Source: Pseudohongiella sp.
GTDB taxonomy: Bacteria > Pseudomonadota > Gammaproteobacteria > Pseudomonadales > Pseudohongiellaceae
Length of the DNA stretch: 13,379 nt
Direction: 5' to 3'
NCBI GenBank assembly: GCA_030652635.1
Contig: JAUSPW010000196.1
Span: 1 to 13,379 of the forward strand
Below are positions 1-5,832 of this stretch, in pieces (position 1 is the first letter of the stretch; each line of letters begins with the position of its first letter). The position numbers and the translations under genes were made by a program. The notes under the pieces were generated by a model that searched no databases, had not been told where the DNA came from, and was given only the letters and a program-made list of their open reading frames with translations.

Positions 1-1544
1 TCCATGCCGACGCCGCGGCCAGATACGTCGGATACCTCAGTTTTTGTTGAGAATCCAGGTGCAAAAATTAACTCGAAACACTCGGTGCGGGTGAGTCTGT
101 CAGCCGCATCTTTGTCCATCAAACCTTTTTCTACGGCTTTACGCCTCAGCAGTTCCGGGTCCATACCATTGCCGTCATCGCTGATGGTCAGCAGGATGTG
201 ATCACCCTCCTGTTCCGCCGCCAGCAAGATGGTACCTTCTCTGGATTTGCCTTTGGCCAGACGTTGTTCCGGCTGCTCAATGCCATGATCTACCGCGTTG
301 CGCACCAAGTGCACCAATGGGTCAGCCAGCGCTTCCACCAGATTTTTGTCGAGATCGGTTTCTTCGCCATGCAGCTCAAGAATGACCTCTTTGTTGAGGC
401 TGCGTGCCAGGTCGCGCACAACACGTGGGAAGCGGCCAAACACTTTTTTGATTGGCTGCATTCTGGTTTTCATGACGGATGTCTGCAGGTCTGCTGTCAC
501 CAGATCCAGATTTGAAACGGCCTTTGACAGCATTTCATCTGCGCTATTGCTACCAATTCTAACCAGACGGTTACGTACCAATACCAGTTCACCGACCATG
601 TTCATGATTTCATCGAGGCGGCGTGTATCGACTCTTACCGTGGTTTCTGCAGGCGCTTCTTTGACTTCAACTCGCTCGGGGGTGGGCACTGCATGCAGGG
701 CGGGTGCTGGAGGTCGGGTTGAGCCTGGGGCTGAACCCGAAGACTTCTCAGGCGCAGTTAACGTTGAGGGCAACACAATTCCAGCTTTTGGTACACCCTG
801 ATGAATCCCGCCACCATGTAATTGGTCAAGCAGCGCTTCAAATTCATCATCACTGATTTCGTCTGATACCGGCACGGCCTCGGCTGTGACAGGGGCAGCT
901 TTGGCTGTTGCAGTACCCTGCATCTGATCGAGCAACGCTTCAAATTCTTCCTCTGAAATTTCGTCATCAGTAGCTGCACTCACCGAACTGCTGGCAGGTA
1001 TCCCTGGAATCTCGTTACCCTCACCAGCCGCCGAATCAAGCGCGGCCAGTAACTGGTCAAACTCATCTTCGATGATTTCGTCTGCATTGTCTTTGACTGA
1101 GTCCACTGCCACAACAATGCGACTCTCGGGCGCCATTTGCGCGCTTGGTAATTGCTCTCCTCTGGCCAGTATTGCCAATGACTCCAGCAAATGAGCGGGA
1201 GCAGGTTTAGGTGCTTGTCTGACTTTAACACTGTCAAACATCACGTTAACTTCATCAAGAGCCTGCAATACCACGTCCATCAATGCGGGTGACACTTGTT
1301 GCTTGCCATTGCGCAGGATGTCAAACAGATTTTCTGTCACGTGGCAGCAGTCAACCATGGCGCCGAGCTGCAGAAAACCAGCGCCTCCCTTTACGGTATG
1401 GAAACCGCGAAAGATCGCATTAAGCAGATTTTTGTCATCTGGTTGTTTTTCAAGCTGAACCAGTTGTTCAGAGAGCAGTTCAAGAATTTCTCCGGCTTCC
1501 ACCAGAAAATCCTCAAGAATCTCTTCATCATCAAAAAAGCTCAT
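1..1544 (-). CDS. cheA: Chemotaxis histidine kinase CheA, N-terminal 514 residues (3' end beyond window)
   Basis: Cytoplasmic kinase that autophosphorylates in response to chemoreceptors and passes phosphate to CheY. The frame is open without a stop from the ATG at 1544 to the left edge; a GAGAG Shine-Dalgarno lies 7 nt before the start. Visible parts: the P1 phosphotransfer domain at about 1-125, with His49 in FHTVKGGAGF; an acidic and Ala/Pro-rich linker at about 130-295; the P3 dimerisation helices from about 298 (DTRRLDEIMNMVGELVLVRN); and the P4 ATPase with N-box HLVRNAVDHGIE (N416, H420), G1 box DDGNGM (456-461) and the start of the G2 box SGRGVGM at the cut. The rest of P4 and the CheW-like P5 are outside. 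Oddity: I see no P2 (CheY-binding) domain; the linker instead holds three copies of an acidic DEFExLL motif. It is last in a cheY-cheZ-cheA unit, 29 nt after cheZ. Identity is very secure. Confidence 0.97.
   Translation of the reverse strand, partial: MSFFDDEEILEDFLVEAGEILELLSEQLVQLEKQPDDKNLLNAIFRGFHTVKGGAGFLQLGAMVDCCHVTENLFDILRNGKQQVSPALMDVVLQALDEVNVMFDSVKVRQAPKPAPAHLLESLAILARGEQLPSAQMAPESRIVVAVDSVKDNADEIIEDEFDQLLAALDSAAGEGNEIPGIPASSSVSAATDDEISEEEFEALLDQMQGTATAKAAPVTAEAVPVSDEISDDEFEALLDQLHGGGIHQGVPKAGIVLPSTLTAPEKSSGSAPGSTRPPAPALHAVPTPERVEVKEAPAETTVRVDTRRLDEIMNMVGELVLVRNRLVRIGSNSADEMLSKAVSNLDLVTADLQTSVMKTRMQPIKKVFGRFPRVVRDLARSLNKEVILELHGEETDLDKNLVEALADPLVHLVRNAVDHGIEQPEQRLAKGKSREGTILLAAEQEGDHILLTISDDGNGMDPELLRRKAVEKGLMDKDAADRLTRTECFELIFAPGFSTKTEVSDVSGRGVGM
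819..1082 (-). repeat. Three acidic DE[IF]-type peptide repeats in the CheA linker
   Basis: Within CheA, residues 155-169, 194-208 and 228-242 repeat one pattern: DEI, one or two polar residues, acidic residues, then F-[DE]-x-LL and a hydrophobic residue. Copy 2 reads DEISEEEFEALLDQM and copy 3 DEISDDEFEALLDQL; copy 1 (DEIIEDEFDQLLAAL) is more diverged. Starts are 39 and 34 residues apart, separated by low-complexity Ala/Pro/Val/Ser sequence. Copies 2 and 3 also share DNA (for example cgcttcaaattc), which suggests internal duplication. The pattern matches the CheY-docking ends of FliM and CheZ in this window. A role in CheY docking, or in binding polar array proteins, is inference. Confidence 0.85.
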
Positions 1545-1573
1545 AGTGCGACTCTCAATATGGTCAACTGCAG

Positions 1574-2398
1574 TCAAAAACCCAGGCTGGACAATAACTC
1601 GTCAACATCGTCCTGCCCGGATACAACATCCTTTTTGGATGCTGTGCTCATTTGTGGGCCTTCAGCCTTGATACGTTGCTGGGCATCCAGTTGTGTTTTG
1701 GCCGTGACGGGAGACTGTATGCCGGCTACCGCTTCAACGTTGCTGGCAATTTTGACCAGGCGGACCAGGCTCTTTTCAACATCACTGACCAGATCGATGA
1801 CACGTTTGATCACCTGCCCACTCAAATCCTGGTATCCCTGAGCCATCAGAATATCGGTTAGCCGGCTGTGAATGCCCTGCCCGTCATTGGCCACTTTGGT
1901 CAGATACAATTCGATGCGACTAAAAAGTGCGGCCTGATCGGCGGTCATTGATGATTGATTCGCAACAAAAGTTTGCCAGTCCTGTTTAAGTCCTTTACTA
2001 CTATCAACAAGATTCTGGACGATTGGTGTTGCTTCATCGACGCGATCCATGGTCAGGTTGGCAGCGTCTTCAGTCATTTTTATGACGTAGTTCAACCTGC
2101 TGCGCGCATCTGCCATTTCGGAAAGTTCGTGTTCAACTTTTGCTGATGCGTGTAGACCGATATCAAGGTGAAAGTCGCGCAGTGCATTGTGCAAGGCTCG
2201 AGTCAGTCGACCCACTTCGTGATACAAGGTCTCGTCACGTGTCAGATTGATCTGGCGAATCAGTTCACTGGCAGATGCTAGGTCATTACCTTCGAGACTG
2301 GACATCAACGCGCGGGTACGATCGCGTAATGCCATGGTAAAGTTTTCGGCAGCCTGATCTGCGATGTCCATCAAACTCATATCTTGTGATGTTGGCAT
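1574..2398 (-). CDS. cheZ: Protein phosphatase CheZ
   Basis: CheZ stimulates dephosphorylation of CheY-P and so ends the tumble/reversal signal. The 274-residue protein is nearly all helical. The catalytic stretch is MAQGYQDLSGQVIKR, where D191 and Q195 line up with the E. coli CheZ Asp/Gln pair that enters the CheY active site. A variable linker (about 225-258) leads to the C-terminal CheY-docking peptide GQDDVDELLSSLGF, close to the enteric CheZ tail. The start at 2398 is chosen because GGAAAGG lies 3 nt upstream (2402-2408), just after the cheY stop with a 10-nt gap. The longer frame from 2434 would overlap the cheY end and has no ribosome site. It is longer than the 214-residue E. coli protein, as is usual in pseudomonad-like CheZ. 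Confidence 0.96.
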   Translation of the reverse strand: MPTSQDMSLMDIADQAAENFTMALRDRTRALMSSLEGNDLASASELIRQINLTRDETLYHEVGRLTRALHNALRDFHLDIGLHASAKVEHELSEMADARSRLNYVIKMTEDAANLTMDRVDEATPIVQNLVDSSKGLKQDWQTFVANQSSMTADQAALFSRIELYLTKVANDGQGIHSRLTDILMAQGYQDLSGQVIKRVIDLVSDVEKSLVRLVKIASNVEAVAGIQSPVTAKTQLDAQQRIKAEGPQMSTASKKDVVSGQDDVDELLSSLGF

Positions 2399-2408
2399 TG
2401 GCCTTTCC

Positions 2409-2801
2409 TCAGCTTGCAGCTTCAATGCGTTCAAAGATTTTTTCGATCTTCTCTTGCAATGCGGCAGCGGTGAAAGGTTTCACGACATAACCATTAACGC
2501 CCGCCTGGGCGGCGGCAATAATCTGATCGCGTTTGGCTTCTGCGGTGACCATCAAAATTGGCAAGGTCTTGAGTTTGTCGCTGGCACGACAGGCAACAAG
2601 TAATTCAATACCCGTCATGCCTGGCATATTCCAGTCTGTGATCAGGAAATCGAAACTACCTTTTTCCAGCATAGGCAATGCTGAACTGCCATCGTCGGCT
2701 TCAGCAGTATTGGTAAATCCGAGATCTCTCAACAGATTTTTGATAATACGGCGCATTGTTGAGAAGTCGTCAACAATGAGAATCTTCATGTTTTTGTCCA
2801 A
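2409..2801 (-). CDS. cheY: Chemotaxis response regulator CheY
   Basis: Single-domain receiver that, when phosphorylated by CheA, binds FliM/FliN and changes flagellar rotation. Numbered from the TTG at 2801, it has the acidic pocket D11-D12, phospho-acceptor D56 in TDWNMPGM, T86 in VTAEAK, Y105 and K108 in KPF: a complete active site. The sequence is very close to pseudomonad CheY. The start is ambiguous. TTG at 2801 has a strong GGAGG (2807-2811) at 5-nt spacing. The ATG four codons later (2789) matches the usual MKILIVDD family start but lies 17 nt from that GGAGG. I give the TTG form, 130 residues; the ATG form has 126. It is the first gene behind a sigma-28 promoter, and cheZ follows 10 nt later. 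Confidence 0.96.
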   Translation of the reverse strand: MDKNMKILIVDDFSTMRRIIKNLLRDLGFTNTAEADDGSSALPMLEKGSFDFLITDWNMPGMTGIELLVACRASDKLKTLPILMVTAEAKRDQIIAAAQAGVNGYVVKPFTAAALQEKIEKIFERIEAAS

Positions 2802-2828
2802 AACCGCCTCCAGCTTATAGGTTCATTT

Positions 2829-2860
2829 GGGGTACAGCTGTCAGTAAAAGCTGTTTCCCC
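2829..2860 (-). promoter_or_regulatory. Hairpin at the predicted 5' end of the cheY mRNA
   Basis: A perfect 6-bp stem (acagct 2834-2839 with agctgt 2849-2854, 9-nt loop) is extended by gggg 2829-2832 with cccc 2857-2860 across a small internal loop. It starts about 7 nt past the sigma-28 -10 box, so it would form at or very near the transcript's 5' end. No T-run follows on either strand, so it does not look like an intrinsic terminator. A role in mRNA stability or translation is inference. Confidence 0.55.
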
Positions 2861-2866
2861 AACAGG

Positions 2867-2893
2867 TTATCGCTTGAAATACGAAAAAATTTA
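2867..2893 (-). promoter_or_regulatory. Sigma-28 (FliA) promoter for cheY-cheZ-cheA
   Basis: On the minus strand the -35 element TAAA (2890-2893) is followed after exactly 15 nt by AGCGATAA (2867-2874). The known FliA consensus is TAAA-N15-GCCGATAA, so the last six bases CGATAA and the spacing match. The predicted start is near 2860, about 60 nt before cheY. It lies between fliA and cheY, which fits late-class expression of chemotaxis genes driven by the FliA made just upstream. Confidence 0.82.
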
Positions 2894-2970
2894 GGCTTAA
2901 CGGATAAAATAAATCGGGAGAGGTATTATGCGCAGGCGCGGACGAGATCGCGACAGTTATCTGATAGGTG

Positions 2971-3705
2971 TTATTTCCATTCCTGCAAACGTGACCGCAA
3001 ACGCAGAGCAGCCTGACTATGGATCTGACTGACACGCGATTCACTCACGCCCAGCACTTCTCCGATTTCCTTGAGATTGAGTTCTTCGTCGTAGTAAAGC
3101 GATAACACCAGCTTTTCCCGCTCGGGAAGAACCTCAATTGCCTGGGCTAGATGATGCCTGAACGACTCCTCCTGCAGCTCTTCAGAAGGTCCTGCGATTT
3201 CCTCATTCACCGATTCAAGGACGGAATCGCCGCCGCTTTCAGTCAAATCATCAAAGCTGAACAGGCGACTGCCACTCGCGTCCTGCAAAATGTTGTGGTA
3301 CGACTCAAGATCAATGCCTAGTTCCTCGGCAACTTCGTGATCTTTGGCATCAGTCCCGGTTCGGGACTCTACGGTGCGCACGGCATCAGCAACTTCGCGC
3401 GATTTGCGATGCACAGATCTGGGTGCCCAATCGCCACGCCTGATTTCATCAAGCATAGCGCCACGAATACGAATACCCGCATAGGTCTCAAAACTGGCAC
3501 CTTTACTGACATCATATTTTCTGGCAGCTTCCAACAGGCCAATCATGCCAGACTGCACAAGGTCGTCCAATTGAACACTGGATGGCATGCGCATCAACAG
3601 GTGATGGGCAATACGTTTGACCAGCGGTGCATGCAATATGACAACATCAGACATGGAGTCCGACTGCACCTGTTGATACAGGGAGGCGCCACTAGATGTT
3701 GTCAT
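2971..3705 (-). CDS. fliA: Flagellar sigma factor FliA (sigma-28)
   Basis: Alternative sigma factor that directs RNA polymerase to late flagellar and chemotaxis promoters; in related bacteria it is held by the anti-sigma factor FlgM, which is not in this window. The 244-residue protein shows region 2 (LDDLVQSGMIGLLEAARKYD, then YAGIRIRGAMLDEIRRGDW at about 75-93), region 3 (about 97-135) and the region 4 helix-turn-helix LKEIGEVLGVSESRVSQIHS near 211-230, which reads the -35 element. The start is ATG 3705, because AGAGGG sits 5 nt upstream; a GTG two codons earlier (3711) overlaps that site and is less likely. fleN ends 79 nt upstream. No separate fliA promoter was recognised. A matching sigma-28 promoter lies just downstream, in front of cheY. 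Confidence 0.97.
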   Translation of the reverse strand: MTTSSGASLYQQVQSDSMSDVVILHAPLVKRIAHHLLMRMPSSVQLDDLVQSGMIGLLEAARKYDVSKGASFETYAGIRIRGAMLDEIRRGDWAPRSVHRKSREVADAVRTVESRTGTDAKDHEVAEELGIDLESYHNILQDASGSRLFSFDDLTESGGDSVLESVNEEIAGPSEELQEESFRHHLAQAIEVLPEREKLVLSLYYDEELNLKEIGEVLGVSESRVSQIHSQAALRLRSRLQEWK

Positions 3706-3784
3706 AAACACCCTCTCAGGGATTTTGCGGGTCGCTCAAGCCACCCTGGTTCATTGATGCTGCTGTCACACTGATCCGGTAACA

Positions 3785-4591
3785 TCAAAGCGTACTCTGC
3801 ACCAGTCTTTCAACAAAAAACTCCAATTGCCCGCTCGCCTCTGTTCGCACCGGCCACAGACTGATAGTTCGCGACAAGCGCCGGTAGGCTTCTGAGGCCT
3901 TGCTGCCTGGGTAGGCTTCCAGCAATGGTTTTTGTCTTTGAGACGCTTTGCGCACATTATCGTCAAAAGGGATATCACCTGCATATCTGAGATTGACGTC
4001 CAGAAACCGACTGGCAACCGCAGAAAAGCGATTAAACAGATTTTGGCCTTCATCGGGTGTTCGTGTCATGTTTGCCAGAATACGGAAGTCTCGCAACTGG
4101 CAATCCCGATGCAGCAACTTTATCAGTGCATATGCATCAGTCATCGACGATGGCTCGTCGCAGACAACCACCAGCACTTCTTGCGCTGCCCTCACAAAAC
4201 TGACCACTGAATCTGAAATACCTGCAGCGGTATCGATGACCAATACATCCAGTACCTCAGCTAACTCACTGAAAGCACTTATAATGCCAGCATGTTGACC
4301 CGGTCCCATATTAACCAGTGACTGCACGCCAGATGAGGCAGGAATGACTTTAATGCCATGGGTCTCGATTAAGATATCAGCGAGGCCACAGTCTCCCTTG
4401 AGTACATCTTCAATGGTTCTTTGTGCCTTGATACCCAACAAAATATCGACGTTGGCCAGACCAAGATCCGCGTCCATCAATACAACTCGTTTGCCCAATT
4501 GGGCAAGTCCAATGCTCAAATTCACGGAAATGCTGGTTTTGCCAACGCCTCCTTTGCCGCCAGTGACAGCAAGCACTTGTATGGGATGCAT
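3785..4591 (-). CDS. fleN: Flagellar number regulator FleN/FlhG (MinD-like ATPase)
   Basis: ParA/MinD-family ATPase that limits polar flagella to a fixed number. In pseudomonads it acts on the master regulator FleQ, and it works with FlhF. The 268-residue protein has the deviant Walker A GGKGGVGKTS (11-20, with K13 and K18), the A' motif DADLGLANVD (40-49) and the Walker B region VLVIDTAAG ending near D120. The C-terminal tail LEFFVERLVQ resembles pseudomonad FleN and probably contains the membrane-targeting helix. The N-terminus begins directly at MHPIQV, close to Pseudomonas FleN, and lacks the DQAxxLR FlhF-activating motif known from FlhG of other groups. GGAG lies 8-9 nt before the ATG. 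It sits 63 nt after flhF, the usual partner order. Confidence 0.95.
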   Translation of the reverse strand: MHPIQVLAVTGGKGGVGKTSISVNLSIGLAQLGKRVVLMDADLGLANVDILLGIKAQRTIEDVLKGDCGLADILIETHGIKVIPASSGVQSLVNMGPGQHAGIISAFSELAEVLDVLVIDTAAGISDSVVSFVRAAQEVLVVVCDEPSSMTDAYALIKLLHRDCQLRDFRILANMTRTPDEGQNLFNRFSAVASRFLDVNLRYAGDIPFDDNVRKASQRQKPLLEAYPGSKASEAYRRLSRTISLWPVRTEASGQLEFFVERLVQSTL

Positions 4592-4654
4592 CCCAACACT
4601 CTCCAGATCAGTCAGATCGTTGACCCAGGATCAACAGTTTTTCAATGTTTCAGT

Positions 4655-5815
4655 CTAAATCGACGCCATGCGACGGAGCTCGGGTGCAATCGCGGTTTGA
4701 CCACCATATTCAGTCATCATGCGTTCGCGCTCAACCGGCACTTCCGCCTGCGCTCTGCCAAGCGCTACTGCACGTCTTACCAGAGCAGTCGCCTGCGCGA
4801 CAGCTATATCATCGGGTATCGCCTGACCAAATGTTTCGTAGGCGACCGGCAGTTTTTGCTCAATGGCCAGCGCCAGTGCATCACCCAGCACACAGGCTTC
4901 ATCCATATGCGTGAGAATACACGCAGAAATCCCTGCCGTCGAACAGGTTTTCCATGCGGAACGCAAAACCTGGGCCTGGCTGGTGACGGGGAGAACCAGC
5001 CATTTCTGCAGGTTGATGACGCTACGCAACATGGCAAGCTGTCGCTGTTGTTCCGGGTGTCCGGCTGGCAAACCTGCGGTATCAATCAGAATCAGTTTTT
5101 TGTGGCTCAATCCAGCCAAGGTTTCCTGCAGGGTATGTTGTTCATCAACAACTTTGACTGTCACGCCCAGTATCCTTCCCAGCGTTCGTAATTGTTCGTG
5201 GGCCGCGAGTCTGAAACTGTCAGTTGTGACCAAGGCCACGCTGTCCGCGCCATTTTGCAAAACATAACGGGTGGCCAGTTTGGCAATAGTGGTGGTTTTT
5301 CCAGCGCCGGTTGGCCCAACGAATGCAAACCTGCCGCCGTCTTGAACGGGATCGTTGCCCAGCACTGGAATGGTTTTGACCAAGGCTGCGAGTACCTGCT
5401 TCCAGTTCTGGTCAATGGTTTTTCCATTGCCCGCTTTGTCAACTAATTGACGTGTCAGAAAACCGGGTATCCCCATGGCTGTCAGTCGCTCCCAGACCAC
5501 AGCCTGCGCAGGCGATCGATTTGAGAATTGCTCCCATGCCAGACCATTGATACGTTGTTGCAACAGGGTACGTATGCTGTGCAACTCCGAACGCATCGCG
5601 CCGAATTCTGCTTTGCTGACATTCGCGTCAGCAGTTTTGGCAGCAGAGGCAACTGGTTTGGCAAGCGGCGCGGCCGGTGCCAGTGTCGCAATCACTTCGA
5701 CACCACCGGCTGGCAAGCTGCGACTGGACAAGATGGCCGCATCATCGCCCAATTCGTCCCTGACCTGCATCATCGCCTGACGCATGTCTTTTGCCTGTAT
5801 TTTTTTCAGTTGCAT
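4655..5815 (-). CDS. flhF: Flagellar placement GTPase FlhF (SRP-type)
   Basis: SRP-family GTPase that marks the cell pole where the flagellum is built. The 386 residues contain a basic N-terminal B domain (about 1-110, MQLKKIQAKDMRQAMMQVRDE), an N-domain helix bundle (about 110-155) and the G domain: P-loop VGPTGAGKTTT (166-176), TTDSFRLAA with the EQL insertion-box region (197-208), and DTAG at 245-248. The G4 motif, normally TKxD, reads THMD (302-305), with His for the lysine. It is somewhat shorter than the Pseudomonas protein, mainly in the B-to-N linker. The start ATG 5815 has AAGGAAAA upstream and lies 17 nt after the flhA stop. Function is secure from sequence and context; the effect of the G4 change is unknown. 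Confidence 0.96.
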   Translation of the reverse strand: MQLKKIQAKDMRQAMMQVRDELGDDAAILSSRSLPAGGVEVIATLAPAAPLAKPVASAAKTADANVSKAEFGAMRSELHSIRTLLQQRINGLAWEQFSNRSPAQAVVWERLTAMGIPGFLTRQLVDKAGNGKTIDQNWKQVLAALVKTIPVLGNDPVQDGGRFAFVGPTGAGKTTTIAKLATRYVLQNGADSVALVTTDSFRLAAHEQLRTLGRILGVTVKVVDEQHTLQETLAGLSHKKLILIDTAGLPAGHPEQQRQLAMLRSVINLQKWLVLPVTSQAQVLRSAWKTCSTAGISACILTHMDEACVLGDALALAIEQKLPVAYETFGQAIPDDIAVAQATALVRRAVALGRAQAEVPVERERMMTEYGGQTAIAPELRRMASI

Positions 5816-5832
5816 GATATTTTCCTTTTGAC

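Noticed and set aside
298..801. Open frames on the plus strand across the whole window, including a 167-codon one here and a 260-codon one at 6307-7089
   Set aside because: They are antisense to well-identified flagellar and chemotaxis genes, have no recognisable family features and no consistent ribosome sites. They are explained as shadows of high-quality minus-strand genes.
1..1544. Possible broken cheA, because only short unrelated minus-strand frames seem complete here
   Set aside because: Reading the minus strand from ATG 1544 gives an uninterrupted CheA frame to the window edge with all boxes in order; it simply has no stop within the window.
2399..2434. Longer cheZ start at 2434
   Set aside because: It would overlap the cheY end and add a non-family N-terminus, while ATG 2398 has a good Shine-Dalgarno 3 nt upstream.
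2929..2942. GCGC-CT-GCGC inverted repeat between fliA and cheY as a terminator
   Set aside because: The loop is only 2 nt and no T-run follows on the minus strand.
4629..4646. GTTGA...TCAAC inverted repeat in the fleN-flhF gap
   Set aside because: Only 5 bp with no T-run and no link to a start site; expected by chance.
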